Positions 19,697-30,062 of a stretch of 58,868 bases of DNA are shown in pieces. Source of the stretch: Methylotenera sp. (GTDB lineage Bacteria; Pseudomonadota; Gammaproteobacteria; Burkholderiales; Methylophilaceae); NCBI RefSeq assembly GCF_030653755.1, contig NZ_JAURYU010000054.1, positions 1-58,868 on the forward strand, given 5' to 3'. Both the position numbers and the translations under genes were made by a program. Each line of letters begins with the position of its first letter. The stretch's first letter is position 1. The notes under the pieces are model-generated. The model did no database searches. It saw only the letters and a list, made by a program, of their open reading frames with translations, and was not told the DNA's origin.

Positions 19697-20035
19697 CTAA
19701 TGCCCTAGCATCCATGGTCTTGCAGTTTTCTTGGTTTGCATTTGCAACGCTGCGGCCCCAGTCTCTGGGTTGACCTTAGTGCTAGATTTACAAGTATGAG
19801 TCCCTGTGCAACCGCAACTTGAGCGTCTAGTGACCCTAGGGTCATGCGCAGACTTCTCATTACGTTCGTGTGCTTGGCGTTGTGATTTAGCCATTACCGC
19901 TAATCGAGGCGCTGACATAATTCGGTGACTCTCAGCACCGCACTCTTCACAAAAAGCTGGTGCACTGGATTCACTCATTTTCCTCAACGCGGTAAACACG
20001 CCGCATGTTTCACATTCATATTCATAAACTGGCAT
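19697..20035 (-). CDS. fmdB: FmdB-family zinc-ribbon protein
   Basis: 112 residues. The N-terminal zinc ribbon starts MPVYEYECETCGVF and continues with FCEECG (two CxxC pairs). A basic middle and a second Cys cluster (SSCGCTGTHTCKSS) follow. FmdB was named from the formamidase locus and is often called a regulator, but its biochemical role is not established. It sits 12 bp downstream of the formamidase gene, matching the fmdC-fmdA-fmdB order known in methylotrophs. Confidence 0.92.
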   Translation of the reverse strand: MPVYEYECETCGVFTALRKMSESSAPAFCEECGAESHRIMSAPRLAVMAKSQRQAHERNEKSAHDPRVTRRSSCGCTGTHTCKSSTKVNPETGAAALQMQTKKTARPWMLGH

Positions 20036-20047
20036 TAGAATCTCTCC

Positions 20048-21271
20048 TTAGCTTGTCTTCGCGGTATCGATGCCTTGTTTCACCATGATTTTTGGGCCAT
20101 CTGCATTTGGCTTCAAATCAAAATCAAAGATCTCTGTTGGTAGCCACAAGGTTGCACATGCGTTAGGGATATCCACAATGCCGCTGATATGTCCTTCTAC
20201 TGGTGCAGTGCCCAGAATCGATAGCGCTTGCTCACCGCTATACCCAAACTTCTTGAGGTACTCAATGGCATTTAAACAAGCCTGACGATAAGCCACATGT
20301 ACATCTAAGTAATGTTGTTTACCTTGCTCATCAACGGAAATACCTTCAAAAATGATGTAATCGCGATACGTTGGTGTCAGCACACTCGGTTGGAAAATTG
20401 GGTTTTTAATGCCATATTTCTTAACACCGTCTTTAATCAAGCTGACTTTAATATCGAGATACCCAGCCATCTCAATCGCGCCACAGAATGTGATTTCACC
20501 ATCGCCTTGTGAGAAATGTAGGTCACCCATTGAGAGGCCGCCATCTTTCACATACACAGGAAAATAAATCTTGGAACCCTTAGTCAAGTTCTTGATGTCG
20601 CAGTTACCACCGTGATCGCGTGGCGGCACGGTACGCGCACCTTCCATGGCCGCTTTCTTAGCCTCATCACCAGTTAACTTACCCATCACTGCTGATTTAG
20701 GCTCAGGAGGCAGTGCAAGTGCTGGTACGCGGTCAGGGTCAGTGGCAATTAAGTCAGCTTCACGTTTATTCCAAGTTTCAAGTAACTCTCTTGAAGGTAA
20801 GCACCCAATCAAACCTGGGTGCATAATCCCTGCAAACTTAACATTTGGAACGTGGCGTGATGTGGTGTAAATACCGTGAAAATCCCAAATCGATTTACGT
20901 GCATCAGGATAGTGATCAACTAAAAAACCACCGCCATTTTCTTTAGCGAAAATACCGTTAAAACCCCATTGTTTGTCTTCAAACGTACCGACATCCAATA
21001 TGTCCACCACCATCAGGTCACCAGGTTCAGCGCCTTCAACACCAATCGGGCCGCTCAAGTAGTGCACTTGCGTTAAATCCACATCACGAATGTCATTAGC
21101 GCTGTCATTGTTGCCAATTTGGCCACCAGTCCAATCCATACATTCCACACGGAACTCATCACCTGGTTTAACCATGGCAACCATCGGTAAGTCAGGATGC
21201 CAGCGGTTATGAATCTGGCCATCTTGTTCCCATGGTTTTTTGTCTAAATCTAATTTAACGATTGTTTTCAT
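20048..21271 (-). CDS. fmdA: Formamidase
   Basis: 407 residues, the normal length for the FmdA/AmdA acetamidase-formamidase family. Recognisable blocks include NRWHPDLPMVAMVKPGDEF, HYLSGPIGVEGAEPGDLMVVD, MGDLHFSQGDGEITFCGAIEM and the C-terminal GIVDIPNACATLWLPTEIF. The family hydrolyses formamide (and less well acetamide) to ammonia and the acid in the cytoplasm. Formate released could feed formate dehydrogenase in a methylotroph. It is flanked by the porin and fmdB in the same orientation. Confidence 0.94.
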   Translation of the reverse strand: MKTIVKLDLDKKPWEQDGQIHNRWHPDLPMVAMVKPGDEFRVECMDWTGGQIGNNDSANDIRDVDLTQVHYLSGPIGVEGAEPGDLMVVDILDVGTFEDKQWGFNGIFAKENGGGFLVDHYPDARKSIWDFHGIYTTSRHVPNVKFAGIMHPGLIGCLPSRELLETWNKREADLIATDPDRVPALALPPEPKSAVMGKLTGDEAKKAAMEGARTVPPRDHGGNCDIKNLTKGSKIYFPVYVKDGGLSMGDLHFSQGDGEITFCGAIEMAGYLDIKVSLIKDGVKKYGIKNPIFQPSVLTPTYRDYIIFEGISVDEQGKQHYLDVHVAYRQACLNAIEYLKKFGYSGEQALSILGTAPVEGHISGIVDIPNACATLWLPTEIFDFDLKPNADGPKIMVKQGIDTAKTS

Positions 21272-21316
21272 CAGACCTTCTCCTTATTTCATCCAAATAA
21301 AATCAGTGGGTTAACG

Positions 21317-22483
21317 TTAGAATTGCATTTGCAAGGAAACATTAAGAGAGTTCACGCTACTTTGATTTGTAACTTTTTTATCGCCATAAGCTGCTGTAAT
21401 CACAGCGTTGTAAGGCTGCATGACGTAATTCATACCAATTTCAAATTTCTTGGTATCTATATCACCCACTGTGTTGACGCTTGCACTGCTGGTTGCGCCA
21501 TCAGCTGCAAATTTTTGATAACGTACAAATGGCATAAACTTGCCCCAGCCAACTGGTTGGTTAAATAAATATCCAGCACCTACTGAATAGGCTTTACCTT
21601 CTTCACCTAAAAATACTTTATCTGTGTCGTAATCGTAGTAAGCCGCTTCAAAAGAAGCCGTACCATCACCTACGTTCTTTTTCTCTAACAAGAAATCAAC
21701 ACTGTATGAGGTATAGTCACCAACAGCACCTGTTGTGCTTACTACGCCGTCTTTTTTACTGCGCCCTGCCACACCAATCGCCAGTATGTCTTTAGCGCCA
21801 AAATAATTACCTGTACCGTAGTAGCCTGGCTCAGCATCCCAGAAGTCATATTGCAAACGGCCTGCATACATTAATTTATCTTTGGTGCCTGCCGTTTCTG
21901 ATAGAGCGCCTACACCACTAAATCTAAAAATATTGTCGCCTTCAAATGCGCCAAAAGAGTAAGCAAGCTTGCCATCTAATGCGTTACCTACTACAGCCAC
22001 ACCTTCATCACGACCAATAATGCCGCCGTTCCAACCATAGCGAGATGCAATATTTGACCAGTAACCACCACCCATTGAGTAGTAAGGGCCAGCCATGTTT
22101 GCACGATCACTTGGAGACAAAAAGCGACCAGCCCAAATAGCTAGTTCTGGTGTGACTTCAAACTGAACGTTTGCATCAATCACTTCCCAACTTTGCCCAT
22201 TACTCTTTTCAGTATTCAACATACCTTTGATGTATTTATTCAGTGAGCCTGATAAATACAAACGTGCGCTATCTAGTGAAAAGTCATTAGAACGGTCCTT
22301 GCCATTGCCTGCGGCATCTTCAACAGAGCTGTAACTAGAAATAAAACCAAAACCAACGCTTAGTGACTTATCCTCACCAAACGTGATAGTTGCAGCAGCG
22401 TTAGCATTTACTGTCGCCATGCTTGCACCTACGAATGCTAAAGATAAGAGTGCGGTTTTTTTTAAATTCAAATTCAATTCCAT
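21317..22483 (-). CDS. fmdC: Outer-membrane porin, FmdC-like (amide/urea inducible type)
   Basis: 388 residues. It has a signal peptide (LKKTALLSLAFVGASMATVNANA), then alternating beta-strand segments to a C-terminal Phe (NVSLQMQF), as in trimeric porins. It is the first gene of the amide/urea series, the position of FmdC, a porin induced by short-chain amides and urea in Methylophilus methylotrophus. The symbol rests mainly on context. The 224 bp upstream (22484-22707, shared with a divergent lipoprotein gene) hold two TTGACG boxes on the minus strand but no convincing -10 element. Confidence 0.75.
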   Translation of the reverse strand: MELNLNLKKTALLSLAFVGASMATVNANAAATITFGEDKSLSVGFGFISSYSSVEDAAGNGKDRSNDFSLDSARLYLSGSLNKYIKGMLNTEKSNGQSWEVIDANVQFEVTPELAIWAGRFLSPSDRANMAGPYYSMGGGYWSNIASRYGWNGGIIGRDEGVAVVGNALDGKLAYSFGAFEGDNIFRFSGVGALSETAGTKDKLMYAGRLQYDFWDAEPGYYGTGNYFGAKDILAIGVAGRSKKDGVVSTTGAVGDYTSYSVDFLLEKKNVGDGTASFEAAYYDYDTDKVFLGEEGKAYSVGAGYLFNQPVGWGKFMPFVRYQKFAADGATSSASVNTVGDIDTKKFEIGMNYVMQPYNAVITAAYGDKKVTNQSSVNSLNVSLQMQF

Positions 22484-22707
22484 CTCATTACTCCTTAAGT
22501 ATTTAAAGCATCAAAAAATCATGAATCACTGGACTGTTTTGCATTCCCAACCAACTTTTATTGATGGATGCATTTGTCATGTGGCAAGAATAATGAGATT
22601 GCTCTGCTTGTTAAATACGTCAAATTGCGTACATCATGACCGTCAACTTCAGCAGAAAAGTGTGTTAACTTTTACCTAAACTTAAGCATGAGATGAATGG
22701 TGAAAAA

Positions 22708-23265
22708 ATGAAAAAGCCAGCAATACAATTACTCGCTATATTTTTATTGAATGGATGTGGTGAACTTAGCTACAAACAAGGTGCTTCTGTCAAAGATTTA
22801 GAAACCACTAAAAGAGAATGTAGATTAAGTAGTGAGCAAGATTTAGATGCTTGCCTCAAACAAAACGGATGGATGGTCCAAAAATTAGATCATTTGGATA
22901 TTCTGGTAGAAGACGTCACATCACCGCTGCCCTCAACACAAGAAAATACTGAGGTCGCCACAGCAAAAGTAGAAGAAGAGGTGAGCATTTACGTGAGTAG
23001 CAACAACCAAACGCTCAAGACTGAAAAACCTGCGCCTATAAAGAAAAAGACGGCTGAAAAACCAAGTGACCCACTAGACACTTTTAAAATTAGCTCATGG
23101 TGGAAAATCGGTAGTAATGATCAACATTTCAGACAAGACGCAAATCAGTGCCAGACCAGCCTTGATGCTGCACACGCACCCAATACGCAAACACAAACGT
23201 ATACCAGAGCCTTTATCAGTTGCATGCAATCCCACGGTTGGAAAGCACTAAAAGTAGCGCAATGA
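22708..23265 (+). CDS. Lipoprotein with internally repeated Cys/GW motif
   Basis: 185 residues from the ATG at 22708, preceded by GGTGAAA; an ATG 15 nt upstream is also in frame. A lipoprotein signal ends in LLNGC. Two similar segments lie at either end of a Lys/Glu/Pro-rich linker. The first is ECRLSSEQDLDACLKQNGW followed by MVQK; the second is NQCQTSLDA through SCMQSHGW followed by KALK. Each has a Cys pair and ends Q-x-G/H-G-W-x-x-x-K, suggesting an internal duplication. I do not recognise a family. It overlaps the next gene by 4 nt. Confidence 0.75.
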   Translation: MKKPAIQLLAIFLLNGCGELSYKQGASVKDLETTKRECRLSSEQDLDACLKQNGWMVQKLDHLDILVEDVTSPLPSTQENTEVATAKVEEEVSIYVSSNNQTLKTEKPAPIKKKTAEKPSDPLDTFKISSWWKIGSNDQHFRQDANQCQTSLDAAHAPNTQTQTYTRAFISCMQSHGWKALKVAQ

Positions 23266-23675
23266 TGATGAAGGTAAACATATTACTAGCACTGGTGCTA
23301 CAGACAGCAACGACCCTATCTTTTTCCGCGGAGTGGGATCAAATTATTAAAACAGACCAATATTACATTGAGGTCGATATTGATACTTACGCTACGATAG
23401 ATCAACTGCCAACCATCACAACAAGAACCGTATATAAAACACCACAAAAAATGCCCAATCAATCTGGTGTGGTTTACTATAAAAAATTAAGAACAGTTCA
23501 ATGTGATTGCAACCGAGACAAGATCAAAGACATTGAAGTTAAATTTTTAGATGCATACAATCACACCATTAGACGCGAGATATCCTCTGTATTCAAAGCC
23601 GTGAATACGGATAACCACAACAGAGAAATTGCTAGCTTAGTTTGCCAAGTGCATAAAATGCTCGGGGGAAACTGA
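23262..23675 (+). CDS. Exported surface-adhesin-E-like protein
   Basis: 137 residues from ATG 23262, which overlaps the preceding lipoprotein stop (ATGA). Two further in-frame ATGs follow immediately. A signal peptide ends about LSFSA. The mature part (EWDQIIKTDQYYIEVDIDTY, VVYYKKLRTVQCDC) has the pattern of the surface-adhesin-E-like family: a Trp start, D-x-(D/S)-x-Y strand, a Y-K/S-K strand and a vicinal D-C motif. These are small secreted proteins of unclear function. It is co-transcribed with the lipoprotein gene by overlap. Confidence 0.65.
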   Translation: MMMKVNILLALVLQTATTLSFSAEWDQIIKTDQYYIEVDIDTYATIDQLPTITTRTVYKTPQKMPNQSGVVYYKKLRTVQCDCNRDKIKDIEVKFLDAYNHTIRREISSVFKAVNTDNHNREIASLVCQVHKMLGGN

Positions 23676-23699
23676 TTAATCTCAGCGGTCTATCAATTT

Positions 23700-24152
23700 T
23701 TAAATCAAATGCCTTAAAAGCTCTCGTGCGCTTTCAAAAGAGAACTGTTTAATCTCGCGCGCTAATTTTGCATATGTCGAGCCCAATACAATTTTAAAAG
23801 TATCTGCATGCTGCTCATAAAACACAACCGCTGCGGCATCATTTAGCGCCAACATTGCATCAAGCTCTTTTAATAACACGTTGGATGCCTCTGCATTCAC
23901 TTGACTGGAGATGTCATTTGACTGTGTAGATGAAGGTAGTATGGTAGGCAATACTGCTGCGATCTTAATCAGCTCATTACTGATTAGCTCAAGTTTTAGC
24001 GCAACCACCTCTGCATTTAAAGTAGCCGCTTGGCCTTCACGCAATAACAACTCCAGATTACCAGCACACAAGGCTAGACTATCTAACCCCAATGTTGCTG
24101 AAGCGCCCTTCAAGGCATGCACAGAATGCCTTGATGGGCGCTTCAGCAACAT
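23700..24152 (-). pseudogene. Detached Hpt domain, frameshifted 3' end of the hybrid kinase
   Basis: A 150-codon frame starts inside the 61-nt inverted repeat at ATG 24152. It carries the Hpt phospho-His motif [15 protein letters not shown] (His12) and a normal C-terminal helical tail (LLKELDAML...SARELLRHL). The 1981-residue kinase upstream contains the first Hpt helices, then runs out of frame at exactly this point. The two therefore once formed a single kinase-receiver-Hpt protein. Reinitiation at the ATG is conceivable, in which case a free partial Hpt would be made, but half the four-helix bundle would be missing. Confidence 0.75.
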
Positions 24153-27100
24153 AGTCAGCTTGCGCGATTAAATGCTTTAGGTGTGTGACATCATCAGCGT
24201 GCGCACTAATAAAATCAGTGAGTAAACTTAGATATTTTTCAACATTGCCTCGTAACGCCTCAAGCACTCTGGATATATTTAAACCTGACATCGTGCGTAG
24301 CTGTTCTAATGCTACCTGCGTAACAGCGCTATGGTCATTTGTGGCCGTAACCGTTGCGTCTGTCGCAGATAATGTAGAGGTTGTCATATCTACTTTACTG
24401 TTTGCAGTACTGACTTCATGATTGTTAATTGCATGAGATGCTGGGAGCCACTTTAACAAAGTGCTATATAGCAATTTAGGCTCGACTGGTTTGGCAATAA
24501 AATCATTCATACCTGCGTTAAAACAGGCGTTACGATCTTCATCAAACGCATTTGCCGTCATGGCAATGATAGGTGTTTCTTTGTAATCGGGCAATGCACG
24601 GATGAGTTGCGTTGCCTCGATACCCCCCATATTAGGCATGAACATATCCATTAACACCAAATCATATTTCTGCTGTTTCACTCTGGCAAGCGCTTCAACA
24701 CCATCTGCAACTGTATCCAACATTAAGCCAGCGTTACGTAACATTTCTATAGCAACTTCTCTATTAATAGCACTATCATCTGCCAATAATATTCGCGCTC
24801 CAGAATGATGTAATTTTAATGCTGACTCTGCATCACTCAGTGCAGCATTACCATATGTTGGAATTGAAGCTTCTTGGCCATGCTGTAATCTAGCGGTGAA
24901 CCAGAAAGTACTGCCTTGCCCAACCTCACTCTCAATACCAACATCACCACCCATCATATTGGCTAATTTACGTGTAATGGCAAGCCCTAAGCCAGTCCCG
25001 CCATATTTTCTGGTGATGGAGGTATCTGCCTGTTCAAATGCTTGAAATAACTTGTTGGCTCTTTCTGAACTTATGCCAATCCCTGTATCTCGCACATCGA
25101 ACCTCACCAGAAAATCATCTCCGTTATCCTCCAACAGTCTGGCACTGATGCTCACTTTGCCTTGCTCTGTGAACTTCACTGCATTAGCCGCATAGTTTAA
25201 TAATGCCTGACGTAAGCGGGTAGGATCTCCACGCAGCAATAGCGGTACATCTCCACGGTCAATTTCAACTTGCAACCCTTTATCACGCGCGCTCTCGCCA
25301 ATAATTGAATCTATATTATCGAGTACACTAGTTAGATAAAAATCTGTTGTTTCTAACACTAACTTACCAGACTCAATTTTAGAGAGGTCAAGAATGTCAT
25401 TAATAATGGTGAGCAAATGTCGGCTTGCGCCATCAATTTTATTTAAACGCTCTACTTGCTGTGGCGTTGCATCTGCTCGACGAAGCAGATGTGTTAAACC
25501 AATAATCGCATTCATCGGTGTGCGAATCTCATGGCTCATGTTTGCTAGGAAAGTACTCTTGGCATTATTAGCGGCTTCAGCCTGTTCACGCGCCTGACTC
25601 AACTCAAAAGTACGGCTTTGCACTAATCCTTCTAAGTGGTTACGGTGCTGGTCTAACTCAATCGCAATCCGTTTTTTCTCAGTAATATCCTCTTTCACGG
25701 CCACATAGTTAATAACGCTACCATCAGCGGCACGCAACGGCGTAATAATCGCAAACTCATGATACTGAGAGCCATCTTTACGTCGATTAATAAACTCACC
25801 CTTCCATGGCAACCCTTGACTTAATTGATGCCACATTTCTTCGTATATTTTTTTCGGCGTTTGTCCTGAGTGCAAAATATTAGAGTTCTTACCAATCACA
25901 TCCTCTCGGCTATACCCCGTCGCATCGACAAACGCTTGGTTGACATACTCTATCTGAGCTTTGGTATCAGAAATAACCACACTCTCAGGGCTTTGCTCGA
26001 TGGCCTGGGAGAGTATAAGAATCTGCTCTTCATTAGCTTTTCGCTCAGTGACATCAGTAATAAAACCATGCCAAATCACACATCCATCTAGCTCTTTTTC
26101 TGGCATTGCATTACCAGATAGCCAACGCACCGTGTTATCGGTAAATTTAACGCGATATTCATGGCGCCATGGGGTTAAGTCCTGAGCTGACTTCCGAATA
26201 GAATCAACGACACCCTGATAATCATCAGGATGCAGAACTGATAGGACAACTGATGCATCATCAATCACATCTTGAGGGCTAATCCGATAGATATCTTGAA
26301 TCCCTTCACTCGCATATGGAAAACATGTCGTTCCATCTGTGCGCAAACGATATTGATACACCATACCAGGTAAACGATTTGTGATTTTTCGCAATAAGGT
26401 TGCTGCTTGCTCACGTGCAGCTTCAGTTTGTTTACGCTCAGTAAGGTCTGAATTGGTGCCAGACACACGCAATGGTTTACCATGTACATCTCTCAGAATA
26501 AATCCACGCGATAGTACTGGCACATAATGACCATCTTTGTGTTGCATTCTAAATTCAATTTCATAGCTATTAGAGTAACCTTTAACCACTTCGTCAAAAG
26601 CTTGATTCACCAAATCCAAATCATCTGGATGCACAATCTGTTGCCATAAACCAGTACCGGCAATTAGTTCATTAGGCTCATAACCTAACATAGACCACCA
26701 GTGATCAGAATAATATAAATCGTTAGTGGCAAGGTTCCAATCCCAAGGTGCATCACGTGAGCCACGTAACACTAGCTGCAAACGCTCCTCTGAAGTTTGC
26801 AATGCATGCTCTGTGGTCTTGCGTGCTTCGTCACGAGCAAATGCATCCAATGCAAAACTGATATCATTCGCCATTTCGATGAGTAAAGACTGCACTTCAT
26901 CATCAAAAGCATTGACTTCACCTGCGTAAATATTAAACGCGCCTATCGTCACTCCATTGCAATTAATGGGTAATGACGCCGAGGCCTTCCAACCAGAATG
27001 TTCACCACGTTCATGCCAAACAGCAGTGCGTGCATCATTGACAAAATCTTGCACCCATACAGGATGATTTTCTCGCACAGCTGTTCCAGTGGGTCCTGTT

Positions 27101-30024
27101 CCAAATGGACTATTAGCATCTATTGAAATATGTGCGTCTGCCATGTAATCATGTAAATCACCATGAATTGCGACAGGTTTAATCAACTGACTTTCATCAT
27201 CGATCAAGCCAATCCATGCCATTTTCAAACTGCCAAACTCAACGGTGTCGTGACAAATACGCTTAAATAATTCATCTTGATGACTACTACGTACAATCGC
27301 TTGATTACAGTAACTGAGTACCGCATAAAGCTGCGTGAGTCGCCTAATTTTAGCTTCAGCTTGCTTATGCTGTGTGATGTCTTCATACATACCCAGAATA
27401 CCAACGACCCCGTTCTGCTCATCTTTAAGCGGGACTTTAGAAGTGCGAAGCCAAATCGCACTACCGTCTTTTGTCGTTTGCTGTTCTTCATAAAACAGTT
27501 TGGCAACGCCTGAGTCCATCACAGCCTGATCATCTGCACGATACAAGGCGGCTTCGGTAGCCCAACTCATTTGAAAATCATCTTTACCGATTAAATCTTG
27601 CGGGTGCGCTAAACCTGAGTCTTTTGCAAACAAGGTGTTACAGCCTAGATAACGTAAATCACGATCTTTCCAAAACACCCGAACAGGTGCCGTATCGATC
27701 ACTTTCAACAGTAAATCGCGCGCGCGCGACATATCGACTTCTGCTTGAATCCGATCGGTAATATCTTGCGCTGTGCCATGAGAGGTAATTGGCTGTCCTT
27801 GTTCATCAAATACCGTAAAGCAACGTTCCTGCACCCATTTAATGCGCCCGTCATGCATGACGATCCGATGCTCTACCTCATAGTCGGTTTGGTTTTTGAT
27901 AGCACGGCGATAGCTCGCATCAACTTTATCCTTATCGTCAGGATGAACAACCGCCAAAAATGCTTCATAAGTGGCATCAAAGCACTGTGATGACAATTCA
28001 AATAACGTATAAACCTGCTCGCTCCAGAATAATTTTCCAGTTTGATGATCTAGCGTCCAATTACCCAGCTTGGCAATAGTCTGAGCTTCTTTTAACAACT
28101 GTTCACTTTTACGTAAACTATCTTCTACATCTTTTCTTTCGGTAATATCGCGTGAAATGCCAAACAAGCCAATCACTTCACCTTGTGCATTTCGCATTGG
28201 GCCTTTTGACGCAAGGTAAGTACGTGTACCATGAACGTTCACTAACTCCTCTTCATAGGTTCTCATCACCATATTTTCGATGGTCAGTAAATCGTTATCT
28301 CTAAATCGCTTTGCTACCTCAGGAAGTAGTATTTCAGCATCTTTTTTACCAATAATCTGCTCAGGACTGCCGCCTAATGCCTTTGCAGCTTCTGGATTGA
28401 CCAGCAAATAACGTCCTTCAAGATCTTTAATATAAATAGAATCAGAAGAGTTATCCGCCAGCATGGCAACCAATTGATTACTTTGATTTTTCTCAGCTAA
28501 TAAGGCTAGCTGTTGCGTACGCAACTGCTGGCGCCATAGCATAACTAGCGCCATCATCATGGTGCAAATCGCAGCAAATGCAATTAAACCAATCCAATAT
28601 AAGCTACTCCATAGTGAAGCAAAGACCTCATCCTCATCAACTTTAGCGATAATGCGCCAATCAGTACCCGCCACAGGCGCATAGGCGGCCAGTACGTCGT
28701 GCGCCCGGTAATCTTTTGCACGTATGGTGCCAGGTTTTGTATCACTAAGCGCAAATACAGAAGCTAATGCACCTTTGTGGATAGGATACTTAAGTTGAAG
28801 TGCTGAATTTTTCTGATGTCTTAGCTCATTTAAAAAAACAACCTCATCCCCTTCTTGACGCACTAACAGCGTTTCAGCACTGAGGCTATCGGTTGGCCAG
28901 GTATTAATTAAGGGATACAGAAACTGATGCGCTGAAATTCTTAATAGAATAGCTACATTAGGCTGACCTACTTTAATATATTGTGCTGGGAGAGGCACAA
29001 CCCAATCCATGTAAACGTGTGCATGAGTATCAAGTATTAAACCACCGTGACTTGGCTTATTTTGATTAAATGCATTAGCTACATGCGCTTTATCCACTAT
29101 GACATTTTGATGACTCTGTTTAGTATTGAGCAGCACTTGTCCCAACTGATCGATTACCATTACGTCTTCATAGCCATAAGCCTGAATGTACGCATTGAAG
29201 CGATGCTTAATTTTTTCTGCACGTTCTACGTCTGATGGGTTTTTAACAAACGCTACTACTTGCGACATCAAGCCCTGTGATGACAATAGTATCTGGTCAT
29301 CGCTATCTCGCTCGCTAAGCCAGTGCTCAATTTGTTTAGCTTTTAACTCAGCCACCACTTTTAAATCATTAAAAGCTTCTTGTTCAACTTGCGGTGCTTG
29401 TAACTTAAAAAAACCGATACCGATTAACGGCACAATCAATGTGAGTAAAGCAAAAGATAAATACAGGTGATTAACAGGTGAGAAACTTCTTTTTTGCTCA
29501 CCATTAATTGATTTTATGACTACATTTTCACACCAAACATTGAGAAAAAAATAGAACAGACCACTGGTAATGGCAACGAACAGCCAACCTTTAATACTCA
29601 TTGCAAACTCTATTTGGTTAGTATGGGCAAACAAACGCATGACTAACTTATCCGAGAATAGTATCCAGACACTAGATAGCAGGGTATAAACGATGACAGG
29701 CTTAAGAATATCAAGATGAGTTTCTCTTAATTGCTTAGGCTCAACTGCATGAGTTTGCGAAGTATTTTCGAGCAAGTATTTTTGAAGATTGTCGAGCACC
29801 AAATAAAACAAAACACTAGTGACAGCAACAAATAGCCAACCTTTGAGCATGCTAAATAACTCAACAAGATCGGAGCTCTCAAAAAGTTGTACTAAGGCCT
29901 TATCTGAAAAAAGTATCCATAAACTAGCAAGTACGGCATAAACCACGACTGGTTTAAGAACTTTACTTCGAGGAACAGTATCTTCGATGAAATGTGTAGT
30001 GAAGTAATTATTCTTATTTTTCAT
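24079..30024 (-). CDS. Giant multi-PAS/GAF hybrid histidine kinase, C-terminus frameshifted
   Basis: 1981 residues. Two near-identical two-helix membrane modules (about 20-80 and 108-165; WILFSDK and KGWLFVA(V/I)TS) precede a third helix. A periplasmic sensor follows (about 215-485), then another helix. Cytoplasmic domains are, in order, PAS (518), PAS (645), PAS (771), GAF (900), PAS (1078), PAS (1218), PAS (1341), HisKA with [15 protein letters not shown] (1498), HATPase ([15 protein letters not shown]) and receiver ([13 protein letters not shown], about 1790), plus the start of an Hpt domain. The final residues after VAEAP come from the inverted repeat and are out of frame. Its natural phosphorelay is probably impaired. 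It follows the HD-GYP regulator by 38 bp. Confidence 0.88.
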   Translation of the reverse strand: MKNKNNYFTTHFIEDTVPRSKVLKPVVVYAVLASLWILFSDKALVQLFESSDLVELFSMLKGWLFVAVTSVLFYLVLDNLQKYLLENTSQTHAVEPKQLRETHLDILKPVIVYTLLSSVWILFSDKLVMRLFAHTNQIEFAMSIKGWLFVAITSGLFYFFLNVWCENVVIKSINGEQKRSFSPVNHLYLSFALLTLIVPLIGIGFFKLQAPQVEQEAFNDLKVVAELKAKQIEHWLSERDSDDQILLSSQGLMSQVVAFVKNPSDVERAEKIKHRFNAYIQAYGYEDVMVIDQLGQVLLNTKQSHQNVIVDKAHVANAFNQNKPSHGGLILDTHAHVYMDWVVPLPAQYIKVGQPNVAILLRISAHQFLYPLINTWPTDSLSAETLLVRQEGDEVVFLNELRHQKNSALQLKYPIHKGALASVFALSDTKPGTIRAKDYRAHDVLAAYAPVAGTDWRIIAKVDEDEVFASLWSSLYWIGLIAFAAICTMMMALVMLWRQQLRTQQLALLAEKNQSNQLVAMLADNSSDSIYIKDLEGRYLLVNPEAAKALGGSPEQIIGKKDAEILLPEVAKRFRDNDLLTIENMVMRTYEEELVNVHGTRTYLASKGPMRNAQGEVIGLFGISRDITERKDVEDSLRKSEQLLKEAQTIAKLGNWTLDHQTGKLFWSEQVYTLFELSSQCFDATYEAFLAVVHPDDKDKVDASYRRAIKNQTDYEVEHRIVMHDGRIKWVQERCFTVFDEQGQPITSHGTAQDITDRIQAEVDMSRARDLLLKVIDTAPVRVFWKDRDLRYLGCNTLFAKDSGLAHPQDLIGKDDFQMSWATEAALYRADDQAVMDSGVAKLFYEEQQTTKDGSAIWLRTSKVPLKDEQNGVVGILGMYEDITQHKQAEAKIRRLTQLYAVLSYCNQAIVRSSHQDELFKRICHDTVEFGSLKMAWIGLIDDESQLIKPVAIHGDLHDYMADAHISIDANSPFGTGPTGTAVRENHPVWVQDFVNDARTAVWHERGEHSGWKASASLPINCNGVTIGAFNIYAGEVNAFDDEVQSLLIEMANDISFALDAFARDEARKTTEHALQTSEERLQLVLRGSRDAPWDWNLATNDLYYSDHWWSMLGYEPNELIAGTGLWQQIVHPDDLDLVNQAFDEVVKGYSNSYEIEFRMQHKDGHYVPVLSRGFILRDVHGKPLRVSGTNSDLTERKQTEAAREQAATLLRKITNRLPGMVYQYRLRTDGTTCFPYASEGIQDIYRISPQDVIDDASVVLSVLHPDDYQGVVDSIRKSAQDLTPWRHEYRVKFTDNTVRWLSGNAMPEKELDGCVIWHGFITDVTERKANEEQILILSQAIEQSPESVVISDTKAQIEYVNQAFVDATGYSREDVIGKNSNILHSGQTPKKIYEEMWHQLSQGLPWKGEFINRRKDGSQYHEFAIITPLRAADGSVINYVAVKEDITEKKRIAIELDQHRNHLEGLVQSRTFELSQAREQAEAANNAKSTFLANMSHEIRTPMNAIIGLTHLLRRADATPQQVERLNKIDGASRHLLTIINDILDLSKIESGKLVLETTDFYLTSVLDNIDSIIGESARDKGLQVEIDRGDVPLLLRGDPTRLRQALLNYAANAVKFTEQGKVSISARLLEDNGDDFLVRFDVRDTGIGISSERANKLFQAFEQADTSITRKYGGTGLGLAITRKLANMMGGDVGIESEVGQGSTFWFTARLQHGQEASIPTYGNAALSDAESALKLHHSGARILLADDSAINREVAIEMLRNAGLMLDTVADGVEALARVKQQKYDLVLMDMFMPNMGGIEATQLIRALPDYKETPIIAMTANAFDEDRNACFNAGMNDFIAKPVEPKLLYSTLLKWLPASHAINNHEVSTANSKVDMTTSTLSATDATVTATNDHSAVTQVALEQLRTMSGLNISRVLEALRGNVEKYLSLLTDFISAHADDVTHLKHLIAQADYVAEAPIKAFCACLEGRFSNIGVR
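24092..24152. repeat. 61-nt near-perfect inverted repeat at the kinase frameshift
   Basis: The arms are 24092-24118 and 24126-24152: 27 bp each, one mismatch, 7-nt loop. One arm encodes the genuine Hpt motif (HALKGASAT); the other is its inverted copy, and the reading frame breaks between them. This is the expected footprint of hairpin-templated (quasipalindrome) mutagenesis. Confidence 0.92.
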
Positions 30025-30062
30025 CGCTCAGTGCCTAATCGACATTTTAAAACAACGGTTTG

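Noticed and set aside
22484-22707. Sigma-54 promoter for the porin/amide/urea operon
   Set aside because: GG/GC-like pairs occur on the minus strand (for example around 22540 and 22625), but the spacing is 10 or 13 instead of 12 bases.
24094-24150. Programmed ribosomal frameshift site in the kinase
   Set aside because: The hairpin could in principle stimulate slippage, but no slippery heptamer is seen before it and the inverted-copy structure is better explained by mutation.
24092-24152. Rho-independent terminator or insertion-sequence end
   Set aside because: There is no T tract and no adjacent transposase or target duplication, and one arm is plainly coding sequence for the Hpt motif.
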